From: Anaerolineae bacterium
Lineage (GTDB): Bacteria > Chloroflexota > Anaerolineae > Aggregatilineales > Phototrophicaceae
Assembly: GCA_022841825.1 (NCBI GenBank)
Contig: JALHQT010000002.1
Coordinates: forward strand, 62,001-126,000
Direction: 5' to 3'
DNA length: 64,000 bases
The notes beneath the pieces were generated by a model, which was not told where the DNA came from, did no database searches, and saw only the letters and a program-made list of their open reading frames with translations. Positions within the stretch are counted from its first letter, which is position 1, and each line of letters opens with the position of its first letter. Position numbers and translations under genes: made by a program. Shown piece after piece: positions 10,932 through 19,530 of the stretch.

Positions 10932-11030
10932 GGCGATGCCATGGCATCGCCCGACACAGGCGACAGACGCGTGCGCGGACGCATAGGCGGGCGGACACAT
11001 GAACGGGCGGACCCATGGGTCCGCCCCTAC
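10932..11030. repeat. Two perfect family A-like palindromes
   Basis: GGCGATGCC/GGCATCGCC type palindrome at 10932-10951 (20 bases, perfect) and a 22-base perfect palindrome centred on CCATGG at 11005-11026, the latter followed by CTAC as in family A. They separate two convergent genes, so they could serve as a two-sided terminator, although T-runs are absent apart from TTTTT at 11036-11040. Confidence 0.75.
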
Positions 11031-11401
11031 CTGCGTTTTTTCGCCGCCTTCGCGCGGTTCTCCTCCAGGCGGTACTGCGTGATGCGCGTCACCAGGTCGA
11101 GCGGCAGCGGTTGGTCGTGCGGGAACTGCGCCGAGCCTTTGCCGCTCTTGTACGGCGCAAGCTCCTCTTGAAACGCCTCGATGCCGTTGGGCGTCGGGTA
11201 GAAGCCGATGTGATTCTTGCTCACGCCGAAATAGACGAGATTGCCCTCGTAGAAAAACGTCGGCATTCCGTAGCTGATCTTCTCGCTCGCGTCCGGCGCG
11301 GCGGCGCGGATCGTCTCGCGCATGGCGCGCAGGCGCGCCTGCACCGCTTCGGGATAGGCGGCGATGTACTCGTCAATCGTGGTCGGTTGTGGGGTATTCA
11401 T
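11027..11401 (-). CDS. DUF1801 / YdhG-like iron chaperone-type protein
   Basis: A 124-residue cytoplasmic protein. Recognised by IDEYIAAYPEAVQARLRAMRETIRAAAPDA followed by EKISYGMPTF and VYFGVSKNHIGFYP, the conserved pattern of DUF1801 (frataxin-like fold; B. subtilis YdhG is described as an iron chaperone). Basic C-terminal tail (AKAAKKRR). ATG at 11401 follows AAGGAG, preferred over the ATG 8 codons upstream. The iron role is known only for some relatives. Confidence 0.85.
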   Translation of the reverse strand: MNTPQPTTIDEYIAAYPEAVQARLRAMRETIRAAAPDASEKISYGMPTFFYEGNLVYFGVSKNHIGFYPTPNGIEAFQEELAPYKSGKGSAQFPHDQPLPLDLVTRITQYRLEENRAKAAKKRR

Positions 11402-11437
11402 GATCGGCTCCTTGAATAACATCAATCTAATTCTGTC

Positions 11438-12166
11438 TTACCCCGCCGCCAGGAACTGCGGGCGGATCACGCCTTCGAGCGCGTCGAGCGGCAGCCGCAC
11501 CTCGACGCCGCCTGCGGCATAAGCGGCAACCTGATAGGGCGCGAAGTAGAAGACCAGCGAATCCTCGGTCAGCGCGAAGGCGCGGTAGTTGTCCGGGTTT
11601 GTCCCGCTGCCGCTTTCGATCCATGTACCGTCGGCGGCATCGCCGAGTTGCTCCGTCAGATTCGCCATGACCAGCGGCGCAATCGTTGTCCAGGGGTCGC
11701 GCCCACGCACGAAGAGGTCTTCCAGCGCGATCCGCGATTGATCGATCAGGTCGAACGTGTAGGTCACATACAGATAATTCGGATGCGCGCCGCCTGTGTA
11801 ATTGCCTACCGTATAGACGAGGCTGGCGACATCCGCCGAATGCTCATAGATCTCGTAGCTGGCGGTCAGCGTCCAGTTGTTCATGTAGGAAGGCAGCGTG
11901 AAATCGGGGACATACGACGCGATGAACTCCTGCTGTATCCCCGCCAGCCAGGGGTCGATGGTCTCCGCGACGACAGGCTGCGCTGCCAGCTCGACCGGAT
12001 AATCGAGGTCAATGCGGACGCCCGACTGGATGACGCATTTGGACTCGTCGGCATTCCACTGTCCGTTGGCGGCGAAGCAGTCGTCTTCCGGCGTGGCGGC
12101 TGAGACAGCAGTCGCCATCGCAATCAGCAGCAGCGAAACGACCAAGAGGGATGAACGATGCTTCAT
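11438..12166 (-). CDS. Secreted DUF3298 (RsiV/PdaC-like) domain protein
   Basis: A 242-residue protein with a Sec signal peptide (residues 1-23, AVSAA cleavage region). The mature part shows the DUF4163/DUF3298 pattern: WTLTASYEIYEHSADVASLVYTVGNYTGGAHPNYLYVTYTFDL and a C-terminal DSLVFYFAPYQVAAYAAGGVEVRLPLDAL. Such domains occur in the anti-sigma factor RsiV and in peptidoglycan deacetylase PdaC. Without a transmembrane helix or a deacetylase domain it is probably a free extracellular binding protein. Two Cys (residues about 31 and 44) may form a disulfide. Confidence 0.8.
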   Translation of the reverse strand: MKHRSSLLVVSLLLIAMATAVSAATPEDDCFAANGQWNADESKCVIQSGVRIDLDYPVELAAQPVVAETIDPWLAGIQQEFIASYVPDFTLPSYMNNWTLTASYEIYEHSADVASLVYTVGNYTGGAHPNYLYVTYTFDLIDQSRIALEDLFVRGRDPWTTIAPLVMANLTEQLGDAADGTWIESGSGTNPDNYRAFALTEDSLVFYFAPYQVAAYAAGGVEVRLPLDALEGVIRPQFLAAG

Positions 12167-12202
12167 GGCATACTTCTCCAGGAGTTGCGGTCGCAGCCCA
12201 TT

Positions 12203-12230
12203 ATATGCCCGTTAGCCCGGACGGGCATAT
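12203..12230 (-). terminator. Hairpin after the 80-residue gene
   Basis: A perfect 10-bp stem ATATGCCCGT / ACGGGCATAT with an 8-base loop lies 27 bases past the stop of the leftward gene at 12258. It has no T-run; it could be a terminator or a member of the dispersed palindromes. Confidence 0.45.
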
Positions 12231-12257
12231 CGGTTCACAAAAAGACCCCTTGCCGAG

Positions 12258-12500
12258 CTACTTCAGCGTCTCTTTGCCCTGCCGCTCATTGCCACGCTTG
12301 AAGTTTCCCGTGAAGCGCGCCATGACAAGTTGCGCCTCTGCGCCATCCAGTGACTCAATCTGCGTAAGGAACTTTTGCGCCTGCTTGCCCGCAAGGGTCG
12401 TCACTTGTTTGTTGTACCAGTAGATGAAGACTTTGTTGTCCTTGCTCACCTGATACTCGAAAAACCCTTCATCCAATTTACTCGCCTTTGTTTCCGCCAT
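12258..12500 (-). CDS. Small conserved hypothetical protein
   Basis: An 80-residue cytoplasmic protein beginning MAETKASKLDEGFFEYQVS. It is mixed charge with a W-Y core (VFIYWYNKQVTTLAGKQAQKFL) and a basic end (GNFKRGNERQGKETLK). I do not recognise a named family, but the composition and the regular strand-strand-helix pattern make a real gene likely. GGAGAG lies just before the chosen ATG; two in-frame ATGs 4-5 codons upstream are alternatives. Function unknown. Confidence 0.65.
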   Translation of the reverse strand: MAETKASKLDEGFFEYQVSKDNKVFIYWYNKQVTTLAGKQAQKFLTQIESLDGAEAQLVMARFTGNFKRGNERQGKETLK

Positions 12501-12555
12501 GCGGCTCTCCATCATGTTACAGAATGCTATTGCCACGCTGCTCCGTTCGTGAACA

Positions 12556-13692
12556 TTATCCCACACCTGCCCAACCGTACAGCTCACTCCACGTTTGACC
12601 GCGCCAGATGCGCCAGGCAACCGGTGACCAGGCGAACGAGACAGGCTCGTTGATCACATCCGGCAGCGGGATTTCGCTGAAGCTGTCGTCGGCGGGGCGA
12701 TAGATAACGGTCGATTCGGACACGGTGACGAACGCGCCATCGCCGGACATCGGTGGCACGTCCGTCAGCGCGAAGGCGTAGGTGACGGGCAGCAGGTTCG
12801 CGCCGTCGCCGTCCTCCGCCATGCGCAAGCGCCAATCGCTGACGTCCTCGATGCTCACGCCTGCGGAATAGACCAGCGCCGCACCCTCCGGTTCCCTGCG
12901 CGGGTAGACCTCCGGCGGGTAATCGCCCGGCTCGGTCGTATTCGTCGCCGGGTCGAGCAGCGTCCAGGTGCTGTCCTGCTCGCGGATCAGGATCTTGCTC
13001 ACGCCCGCGTCATCCACCCAGACGAACGGCGTGACGACCTCGCGCGCGAAGCCGCCCGCAGGCGTGCGATCCACCACCGCGATCTCGTGACGAGCGACCC
13101 GCGTGCCGCTCGCCGGATCGTAGACTTCGACCGCCTGCGCGCCATCGCGCGGTGTGTTCAACAGCGTGATGCCGCCCGTGCCCCAGGATGGCGACAGGGC
13201 ATCATAGCGCGCCTGGGCGGGCAGTTCGACGATCAGGGTGGTGTCGCCGCTGCTGTGGTCATGGCGCATCAGGCGCGGCGCGGGTGAATCGCCCGCATCG
13301 TATTCGATCCACGCCAGCGCTGCCCCGTCGGGCGACCAGGTGGGCGGGGTGACAAAGCGCCCATCGCTGCCGGAGATTTCAATCCTCGCTGCCTGGGCGA
13401 GATCGCAGACGACCAGCCCGGCAGCCACTGCCAGCGATGGGGCAAAAAGCTCCGCGCGCCCGGCAAGTTCGGGCGGAGTCTCTCGATACGCCACGCGCGT
13501 CCCCTCCGGCGCTAGGACGAGCGGCGGCTTGGCGTAGTCGCCCGCGCAAAAGTCGAGCGCTGCGAGCGCGGGCGCGCCTTCTTGGTAGCGATAGACGACG
13601 CCATTTGCCATCACGATCAGCGGTGGCGTGGCGGGCTGGGCGGCGAGCGGGGTGGCGAAGTGAACGAGAAGGAGCAAGAACAGGATACGCAT
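12556..13692 (-). CDS. Secreted WD40/TolB-like beta-propeller protein
   Basis: A 378-residue protein with a short signal peptide (MRILFLLLLVHFATPLAAQ). The mature part is a series of four-strand repeats with W-S-P-D type turns (PTWSPDGAALAWIEYDA, FAWSPVAWRIW), the mark of TolB-type or WD40-like propellers. Likely extracytoplasmic ligand binding or scaffold; no enzyme residues evident. The first strands are DNA-encoded close to a divergent promoter region shared with the gene at 13846. Confidence 0.75.
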   Translation of the reverse strand: MRILFLLLLVHFATPLAAQPATPPLIVMANGVVYRYQEGAPALAALDFCAGDYAKPPLVLAPEGTRVAYRETPPELAGRAELFAPSLAVAAGLVVCDLAQAARIEISGSDGRFVTPPTWSPDGAALAWIEYDAGDSPAPRLMRHDHSSGDTTLIVELPAQARYDALSPSWGTGGITLLNTPRDGAQAVEVYDPASGTRVARHEIAVVDRTPAGGFAREVVTPFVWVDDAGVSKILIREQDSTWTLLDPATNTTEPGDYPPEVYPRREPEGAALVYSAGVSIEDVSDWRLRMAEDGDGANLLPVTYAFALTDVPPMSGDGAFVTVSESTVIYRPADDSFSEIPLPDVINEPVSFAWSPVAWRIWRGQTWSELYGWAGVG

Positions 13693-13845
13693 AGGGCAAG
13701 ACTCCGAGAACTTGGGGCGTCTCTTAGTCCATCATACCGCTGCATCGACATCCTGTTATACTCAAGCCCATCATGGAATGTGACGGGTCGCCTTTCGTCC
13801 GCCCACCCATCGAATGGGCGGGCTACCAATGGAACGAGAAATCTG

Positions 13846-14511
13846 ATGACCGATGCTATTTTTCAGGACGACCGTGCGAAGCTTCTGAGCGAACTCAACC
13901 AGGAGCTGGACTACGGCATTCTGCTCACGGCGCAGATCGGCGGCGCGCCGAACGAGATCCAACTGCTGGTCGAGACGGCGGTCTACGACGAGGCGGTCGA
14001 AGGCTTGCGCCCGCGCGGCAACTACATCATCCGCGCGCTTGGCGTGCGCGAACACCGCGTCTCGCTTGGCGTCTTCGGGCGGCTGACCTTCACGCAGGAG
14101 CATCCGCTGCTCTTCCATCACAATCTGCCGCGCTATGCCGTAGAGTTCGAGGGAAAACCCGATAACCTGCACGAGATCGTCCTCGACATCTCGCAGGCAT
14201 ACGCCAGCACCTTTGGCGCGTGGCGGCATCTGACCGAGATCAGCGCCGACATCAACCGCGCCATGCCGCTGGTCGATCTTCTGAGCGCGGGTGATGGCTT
14301 GCTCGGTATCATGCCCGCGCCGCTGGCGGAGCGCATGGAAAAGGTGCTGGCACATCATGGCATGAAGGTGACGAAAGAGCTGGCGGAGCCGTTCACGCCC
14401 CGCGACGAGCACGGTCGCTCACGCGCCAGCGAGCTGCTGCTGATCGACCAGACGTTCATCGTCGCGCTGGCATTCTCGGTCGATAAGATGCAGCCGCGCA
14501 AGACGAAATAA
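13846..14511 (+). CDS. Conserved hypothetical protein
   Basis: A 221-residue soluble protein starting MTDAIFQDDRAKLLSEL. It has a long strand-rich middle (NYIIRALGVREHRVSLGVFGRLTF) and an acidic helix region. No family recognised; no signal peptide or membrane helix. ATG at 13846 is chosen because the open frame upstream runs through a degenerate palindrome (about 13788-13825). It is followed after 19 bases by a membrane protein gene and probably cotranscribed with it. Confidence 0.6.
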   Translation: MTDAIFQDDRAKLLSELNQELDYGILLTAQIGGAPNEIQLLVETAVYDEAVEGLRPRGNYIIRALGVREHRVSLGVFGRLTFTQEHPLLFHHNLPRYAVEFEGKPDNLHEIVLDISQAYASTFGAWRHLTEISADINRAMPLVDLLSAGDGLLGIMPAPLAERMEKVLAHHGMKVTKELAEPFTPRDEHGRSRASELLLIDQTFIVALAFSVDKMQPRKTK

Positions 14512-14530
14512 ATAATGAGGAGAAGCATCC

Positions 14531-15106
14531 GTGACTGACACTGCACCCACCGCCCCTCTCCCTCCCCCTGGCTACCGCGACCTCTCGATCCCGCTGACGG
14601 ACATCACGCTCAAGGCGACGCTGGGCACGATCCCGCTGATCGTGCTGCCGCTCGTCCCCTACTGGCTGATCTATGGCTGGGATGCCTTCTGGTCAAATGC
14701 CTTCGACGATAGCTGGCTGTTCTTCCTGGGCGCGGTCATCCTCGGCATCATCGCCCACGAAGGGGTCCACGCCATCGGCTGGAAGTTCGCGGGCGGGCTG
14801 GCGTGGAGCGACCTGTCCTTCGGCATCGACAAAAAGACAGGCAGCCCCTACTGCCACGCCAAAGCGCCGATGAAGGCGAGCGCTTACCGCCTGGGCGCGG
14901 TGCTGCCCAGCATCGTCACCGGGCTGCTGCCGGCGCTGATCGGCACGGCGGTCGCGAATGCGCCGCTGACGTTCGTCGGCGCGGTGCTGTTCTCGGCGGC
15001 GGTCGGCGATTTCCTCATCCTGTGGATCATCCGCGATGTGCAGCCCGACGCGCTGCTGCTCGATCATCCGAAGAACGCCGGGTGTTATGTGAAGGACGCG
15101 GCGTAG
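14531..15106 (+). CDS. DUF3267 putative zinc membrane protease
   Basis: A 191-residue protein with four or more membrane helices and the zinc-protease motif HEGVH (HExxH) at about residues 77-81, within IIAHEGVHAIGWKF. This fits DUF3267, a family of presumed membrane metalloproteases. The third ligand is not assigned. Starts with GTG at 14531 after AGGAGAAGC. Same strand as, and 19 bases after, the unknown gene at 13846. Substrate unknown. Confidence 0.75.
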   Translation: MTDTAPTAPLPPPGYRDLSIPLTDITLKATLGTIPLIVLPLVPYWLIYGWDAFWSNAFDDSWLFFLGAVILGIIAHEGVHAIGWKFAGGLAWSDLSFGIDKKTGSPYCHAKAPMKASAYRLGAVLPSIVTGLLPALIGTAVANAPLTFVGAVLFSAAVGDFLILWIIRDVQPDALLLDHPKNAGCYVKDAA

Positions 15107-15186
15107 GCAGCTAATGAGGCAATGAGGTGATGAGGTATGCGCACGGTGGATGTCTTGTGGGGCGTCCCTACGGACATTTCGTGACG

Positions 15187-15211
15187 GTAGGGACGAGGCG
15201 TGCCTCGTCCG
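15187..15211. repeat. Family A palindrome
   Basis: GTAGGGAC followed by arms GGACGAGGC / GCCTCGTCC. A decayed partner ending in GTCCCTAC lies at 15162-15171 in opposite orientation. Located just before the start codon of the gene at 15230, so it lies in that gene's leader. Just upstream (15113-15136) is a short tandem of AATGAGG-like units. Confidence 0.75.
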
Positions 15212-15229
15212 CGACGGGGTAAACAGGAC

Positions 15230-15919
15230 ATGCTGATCAAGACGCCCCTGGGCTTCACCGACTTCACCGATGATGACCTCGCCGCCAACGCCGACAGCGA
15301 GCTGACGCCGGAGCAAATTGCGCGATTGATCACCGAAATTGAAACGCAAGTGCGCGCTGGCATTGTGCAGCGACATTGGATTGCCCTCGCAGCAATGATT
15401 CTGATCCTCGCAGGCTGTGTCATTTCCTGGTTAATGAATACCGCGATGAACATCACAGACGCCCAACTACTTCTCTTTGTCATCAGCATTCTGGGCATCT
15501 TTGGAGTTGCAGCAAATCTGGCATTCCCGCCCGAGACCGCAAATCCAACCCTCGATAGGTTGCGTGCTTTCAATTTTGAGATCGCAGGTTACGGAGGACC
15601 GGCTGAATTTGTCATCATTCCAAGCTATACCAGGCTTGGGAAGTACCAGGACAATTATCTGGTTAGAACTGAAGCAGGCTCATTTACTGTCACGCGAGAG
15701 CTGTGGGAAGACCTCCGCAATTCCAGCAATCACGTTCGGCTCTACTATTTAACATATCCCCTCGTTACCCTGCTCTCCGTCGAGCCGATCATGTTACCCT
15801 CCCGTCCACCCACCGACGCCGAGCTGGCGAACGTCATCGGCATCGGCGACGATGGCGAGCTGATTTATGAGGAGCAGGACGAGCCGGGCAATCGGCGGGA
15901 CGCCGCGGGGAAGGAATGA
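15230..15919 (+). CDS. Hypothetical protein with two membrane helices
   Basis: A 229-residue protein. The N-terminus is cytoplasmic with an acidic helix (ELTPEQIARLITEIETQVRAG), then two membrane helices (about residues 44-64 and 72-92) and a soluble C-terminal domain containing VRLYYLTYPLVTLLSVEP, which resembles the end of bacterial PH-like or DUF domains attached to membranes. The tail is acidic. The ATG at 15230 has CAGGAC close before it. The middle of the gene (15300-15790) is lower in GC than its neighbours. Function unknown. Confidence 0.6.
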   Translation: MLIKTPLGFTDFTDDDLAANADSELTPEQIARLITEIETQVRAGIVQRHWIALAAMILILAGCVISWLMNTAMNITDAQLLLFVISILGIFGVAANLAFPPETANPTLDRLRAFNFEIAGYGGPAEFVIIPSYTRLGKYQDNYLVRTEAGSFTVTRELWEDLRNSSNHVRLYYLTYPLVTLLSVEPIMLPSRPPTDAELANVIGIGDDGELIYEEQDEPGNRRDAAGKE

Positions 15920-16010
15920 CGAGGAGTCGCTCCTCGCTGCCAGATGCTCAAGCATCCGGCAAGCAGGCGTCCGGTAAACCGGACGGCGTCTATCGCAGCA
16001 GCTCGCCCTT

Positions 16011-16034
16011 CGCCTCGTTCACGAGGCGGTTTTT
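16011..16034 (+). terminator. Rho-independent terminator
   Basis: Stem CGCCTCG / CGAGGCG with loop TTCA followed by GTTTTT. It lies about 92 bases beyond the stop at 15919 and closes the rightward transcript. Between them (15925-16000) are two small palindromes, GATGC/GCATC and GTCCGGT/ACCGGAC. Confidence 0.65.
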
Positions 16035-16156
16035 GCCAGAGCATTGATGTTCTGGCGCGCGCGGTTCAAACGACCTTCTGATGTGACTCGCATTCGTCGG
16101 CACTTCGCGGTTCAATCAGAGAAAATTGTCTTGATCAATAGAGAAAGAGGGCGTTT

Positions 16157-16924
16157 ATGCAGCTCCAGGACTCCACCGTATTGGTCACAGGCGGCGCGTC
16201 GGGCTTGGGCGAGGGCGTCGTTCGGCGCTTCGCGGCGGCGGGCGCGCGCGTCCTCATCCTCGATCTGAACGCCGAGCGCGGCGCGGCGCTGGCGTCCGAA
16301 CTGGGCGAGCGCACACGTTTCGCGCGGGCGGATGTCGCGGACGAGGCGCAGGTGGGCGCGGCGGTCGAGGCGGCGCGCGAATTCGGCGGGCGGCTGGATG
16401 TCGCCGTCAACTGCGCGGGCATCGTCACGGGCGCGCGCATCATCGGCAAAGACGGCGCGCACCCGCTCGAACTCTTCGAACGCACCATCCGCGTCAACCT
16501 GATCGGCACCTTCAACGTGCTGCGGCTGGCGGCGCTGGCGATGCGCGATAACGCGCCTAACGCGGCGGGCGAGCGCGGCGTCATCATCAACACCGCCTCG
16601 ATTGCCGCCTATGACGGGCAGATCGGGCAGGCGGCATACGCGGCATCCAAGGCGGGCATCGCGGGCATGACGCTGCCCATCGCCCGCGACCTGGCGCGTG
16701 AGGGCATCCGCGTCGTCACGATTGCGCCGGGCGTCTTCGATACGCCGATGGCTGCCGGGCTGCCGGACGAGGTGAGGAAGTCGCTTGCGGCGCAGGTGCC
16801 GTTTCCGTCGCGCTTCGGGCAGCCGGACGAGTACGCGCAGCTTGCGCAGGCGATCCTCGAAAACATCATGCTCAACGGCGAGGTCATCCGCCTCGACGGC
16901 GCGATGCGATTGGCACCGCGCTAG
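16157..16924 (+). CDS. Short-chain dehydrogenase, 3-hydroxyacyl-CoA dehydrogenase type II-like
   Basis: A 255-residue SDR. It has the cofactor motif [11 protein letters not shown] (TGxxxGxG), the NCAG strand motif, catalytic Ser in [10 protein letters not shown] and YAASK (Tyr-x3-Lys), and the characteristic [17 protein letters not shown] and [14 protein letters not shown] blocks of the HSD10/type II 3-hydroxyacyl-CoA dehydrogenase group. It likely oxidises a 3-hydroxyacyl-CoA with NAD in fatty acid or branched-chain breakdown. AGAGGG precedes the ATG. Monocistronic; converges on dnaA. Confidence 0.85.
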   Translation: MQLQDSTVLVTGGASGLGEGVVRRFAAAGARVLILDLNAERGAALASELGERTRFARADVADEAQVGAAVEAAREFGGRLDVAVNCAGIVTGARIIGKDGAHPLELFERTIRVNLIGTFNVLRLAALAMRDNAPNAAGERGVIINTASIAAYDGQIGQAAYAASKAGIAGMTLPIARDLAREGIRVVTIAPGVFDTPMAAGLPDEVRKSLAAQVPFPSRFGQPDEYAQLAQAILENIMLNGEVIRLDGAMRLAPR

Positions 16925-16944
16925 AGCAGGTTCTCGTATCTTTT

Positions 16945-16969
16945 CGGACGAGGCACGCCTCGCCCCGAC
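16945..16969. repeat. Family A palindrome
   Basis: CGGACGAGGC followed by a slightly decayed right arm GCCTCGCCCC. A second, more degenerate copy (GTAG...CTAC outline) lies at about 16988-17020 in inverted orientation. They separate the convergent SDR and dnaA genes. Confidence 0.6.
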
Positions 16970-17051
16970 AGGCACGATGGTTTTGTCGTAGGCGCGAGGC
17001 AAGCCCTGTCTCTACGGGATCGCGTGATTCTGTTTCGGCGACCCAGGTCGA

Positions 17052-18551
17052 TTACTTGTTCTTGAGGAGCTGCTCGCGCAGGTGATTGACGGTGTGGCGC
17101 AGCACGTCGTTCGCTTCCATGTCTTCGCACATCTTGCTGCAGCTATGCAGCACCGTGCTGTGCTTGCGCCCGCCGAATGCCTCGCCCAACTGCGGCAGCG
17201 ATAGCGTGGTGAATTCCCGCGCCAGGAACATGGCGATCTGCCGCGCCTGGTTGATGTGCCCGTTGCGCTTGGGACCCACGATGTCTGCGACTTCTAGCCC
17301 ATGCGCGAATGCGACGGACTCCAGCACCTGCCGGAGCGTGACATGGTGGCGCGGGCGCTGGTAGGTCTCCAGCGCGTCATCCGCCAGCGTTGGCGTCAGA
17401 TGCGCGCCAGTCATGCGCATCGTCACCATCATCTGATTGAAGATCCCTTCGAGTTCGCGCACATTCGTCCGCGCTTTGGCGGCGATCATCTCGCAGTCGC
17501 GCTCATTGAGCGCCAGGTCGCGCTCTTGTGCCCAATTGCGCAGGATGGCGGTGCGCGTCTCCAGGCTGGGCGGCTGAATATCGATGACCAACCCACCCTC
17601 GAAGCGCGAGCGGAGGCGCGCCTCCAGCGTTTGCAGGTCGCGCGGCGGGCGGTCGCTGGCGAGAACGATCTGCTTATTAAAGGTATAGAGCGCGTTAAAG
17701 GTGTGGAAGAATTCTTCCTGCGAACTCTCTTTACCGGCGATGAACTGGATGTCATCGACCAGCAGCACATCGGCGCTGCGATACTTTTCGCGGAACATCG
17801 CCGTCGTCTTCTGGCGGATGGCGTCGATCAGGTCGTTGATGAAGATTTCGGAAGGGATGTAGACGGCGCGCAGCCCGCGCGCCCGGCAGCGATGCGTGAT
17901 CGCCTGGAGCAGATGAGTCTTGCCCAGCCCGACGCCGCCGTGAATGAAGAACGGGTTGTAGGCACCGTCCGGATGATCGGCGACTGCCTGCGCTGCGGCG
18001 AGCAGCATCTGGTTTTCGTTCCCGCTGATGTAGCGCTCGAACGTGAACCGGAGGTTCAGGTCCTGGTCATGGAGCGGGCTGCGTTCCGGGCGCGTGATCT
18101 GCTGGTAGAGCGGCGGGGCAGGCTTACTGATATCCTGCGACTGCGGTGCCTGCGCCATCATACGGAAGAGGGGCATATCGCTCAGGTCGTCGGCGTGGCG
18201 CGTGGTCTCGGCGGGCTTATGCAGCTCGAAGCGCAGTTCGACGGCTTTGCCACAGACATCGCTCAGGACGCGGCGGACGTTGCGATACAGCCGATGACGC
18301 AGCATGTCACGAGCGTATTCGTTGCGCACGCCGATGATGAACTCGTCGCCTTCCACCCCCAACAGGCACGCCCCGCGCAGCCAGGTCTCAAAACTTGCGC
18401 GGTCGAGCTGGAGTTCGAGTTGATGATAGGCACTGTCCCAAAGCGTTTGCGCGTCCACGATCACGTCCAGAATTGATGTGCCGCGCAGCAGCGCAGCCCG
18501 GCGATAGAGACAAAAAGAGCCACGATCGGGCAGTTTTGCCCGATTTGGCAT
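17052..18551 (-). CDS. dnaA: Chromosomal replication initiator DnaA
   Basis: 499 residues as drawn. Domain I (residues about 33-110), a linker, the AAA+ domain with GGVGLGKTHLLQ (about 200-215) and DVLLVDDIQFIAG, and the C-terminal DNA-binding domain with AREFTTLSLPQLGEAFGGRKHSTVLHSC. The domain IV signature normally reads GGRDHTTV; here Asp is replaced by Lys (codon AAG) and the first Thr by Ser. Family similarity begins at residue 32, so a GTG at 18458 (giving 468 residues) is a strong alternative start; the first 31 residues do not look like DnaA. The AT-rich gap upstream is a candidate origin. Confidence 0.95.
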   Translation of the reverse strand: MPNRAKLPDRGSFCLYRRAALLRGTSILDVIVDAQTLWDSAYHQLELQLDRASFETWLRGACLLGVEGDEFIIGVRNEYARDMLRHRLYRNVRRVLSDVCGKAVELRFELHKPAETTRHADDLSDMPLFRMMAQAPQSQDISKPAPPLYQQITRPERSPLHDQDLNLRFTFERYISGNENQMLLAAAQAVADHPDGAYNPFFIHGGVGLGKTHLLQAITHRCRARGLRAVYIPSEIFINDLIDAIRQKTTAMFREKYRSADVLLVDDIQFIAGKESSQEEFFHTFNALYTFNKQIVLASDRPPRDLQTLEARLRSRFEGGLVIDIQPPSLETRTAILRNWAQERDLALNERDCEMIAAKARTNVRELEGIFNQMMVTMRMTGAHLTPTLADDALETYQRPRHHVTLRQVLESVAFAHGLEVADIVGPKRNGHINQARQIAMFLAREFTTLSLPQLGEAFGGRKHSTVLHSCSKMCEDMEANDVLRHTVNHLREQLLKNK

Positions 18552-18654
18552 GACGGTACAACCATTGTTGAAACGAAAGATGTTGTCACCGCCGGAGTGG
18601 GGCGGTGGTTCGGGAACGTGCGCTTGCTTCGTTCCTGAAGGTATTGTCCAGTAT

Positions 18655-18960
18655 AGCGTGATCGGGGTCAGAACTCAACAGATTTTGGGTCACGAACCTT
18701 AAAAAATTGGAAATTTTAAGGTTGGGATATTTTCTACCCAGAGCGCCTGAGAAACCTGATCGATAGACCATTTGTTCATATGGTTTTCGGACGAAAAAAC
18801 AGGGTCTTTTGCGATGTTTGTGGGTAATAACACCCACTTTTTCCGCCAATGTGGGATTCACCCACATTAATCTGATCATTGCAATGCGGTGTTTGTGAAA
18901 GCGCGAATTTTTTAACATTGGGATAAGTTTTACCCAGCATGTCAGAAACCCGGTTTTTCT
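18655..18960. other. Candidate replication origin (oriC) upstream of dnaA
   Basis: An AT-rich stretch between dnaA and spoVS, quite unlike the surrounding GC-rich DNA. It holds TGTGGGTAA (18819-18827), one base from the DnaA box TGTGGATAA; an 8-bp perfect inverted repeat AATGTGGG/CCCACATT (18848-18868); GTGGGT/ACCCAC (18820-18837); and two related 18-mers with TGGGATA...ACCCA at 18723-18740 and 18919-18936. Position next to dnaA, base composition and clustered DnaA-like boxes together suggest oriC. The boxes are variants rather than consensus, so this is not certain. Confidence 0.55.
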
Positions 18961-19014
18961 TGGGATTTCGCGTTAACGGCGGCGTTCAATATATCGATCT
19001 ACCTTACGAAATAG

Positions 19015-19043
19015 TAGACGGCAAAATCGAATCTCTGTACAAT
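19015..19043 (+). promoter_or_regulatory. Putative sigma-70 promoter of spoVS
   Basis: TAGACG (19015-19020) and TACAAT (19038-19043) spaced by 17 bases, about 60 bases before the spoVS start. The -35 matches consensus at 4 of 6 and the -10 at 5 of 6. Confidence 0.4.
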
Positions 19044-19104
19044 GCAGCAAAGACTCTGTGAAAAATTCTTTGTCACAGACTATGCATCCTGTGGAGGTGC
19101 CATC

Positions 19105-19452
19105 ATGACCGATGCATATGAGGATGACACCATGTTTAATAACATGGAAGACCTCGACGCTGATCATCTGGTGCAAACGTCTAGCAAGCCCGATGTGATC
19201 AAGGTCTCGGCAAAATCGCGGTCTACGGCGGTCGCTGGGGCGATTGCCGCCGTGATGCGCGAACACCACTTTGCAGAAGTACAGGCGATTGGCGCAGGCG
19301 CGGTCAACCAGGCGGTCAAGGCGCTGGCGATTGCGCGTGGTTATCTGCACGAGGATGGCATCGAGATCGTCTGTGTCCCGTTTTTTAAGGAAGTCGATAT
19401 TGAAGGGCAGGAGCGCACTGCGGTGCGCTTTAGCGTGGAGCAGCGGCACTAA
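19105..19452 (+). CDS. Stage V sporulation protein S (SpoVS) domain protein
   Basis: 115 residues. After a 30-residue acidic N-terminus the SpoVS domain covers the rest: VIKVSAKSRSTAVAGAIAAVMRE, then VQAIGAGAVNQAVKALAIARGYL and RTAVRFSV. SpoVS is a small Alba-like nucleic-acid-binding fold; in Bacillus it affects sporulation and septation, but it is common in non-sporulating Chloroflexota, Deinococcus-Thermus and others. ATG at 19105 follows TGGAGGTG. Position between the origin candidate and a PHP gene suggests a chromosome-related housekeeping role, which is inference. Confidence 0.88.
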   Translation: MTDAYEDDTMFNNMEDLDADHLVQTSSKPDVIKVSAKSRSTAVAGAIAAVMREHHFAEVQAIGAGAVNQAVKALAIARGYLHEDGIEIVCVPFFKEVDIEGQERTAVRFSVEQRH

Positions 19453-19455
19453 TGG

Positions 19456-19513
19456 AGTGACGAGTGACCAACAGCGCAATCTGTGTCATACTCGTTACCC
19501 GTTACTCATTACT
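19456..19513. repeat. Heptamer inverted repeat, second sequence type
   Basis: Left arm AGTGACG, AGTGACC; right arm CGTTACC, CGTTACT, CATTACT after a 23-base spacer. The same architecture as family B (tandem heptamers arranged as an inverted repeat) but built on a different heptamer. It fills the gap between spoVS and the PHP gene. Confidence 0.6.
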
Positions 19514-19530
19514 GAGCCACCAGAGTCCTC

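Noticed and set aside
18459-18551. First 31 residues of DnaA as drawn
   Set aside because: They do not look like domain I; I kept the ATG frame in the feature but regard the GTG at 18458 as about equally likely.
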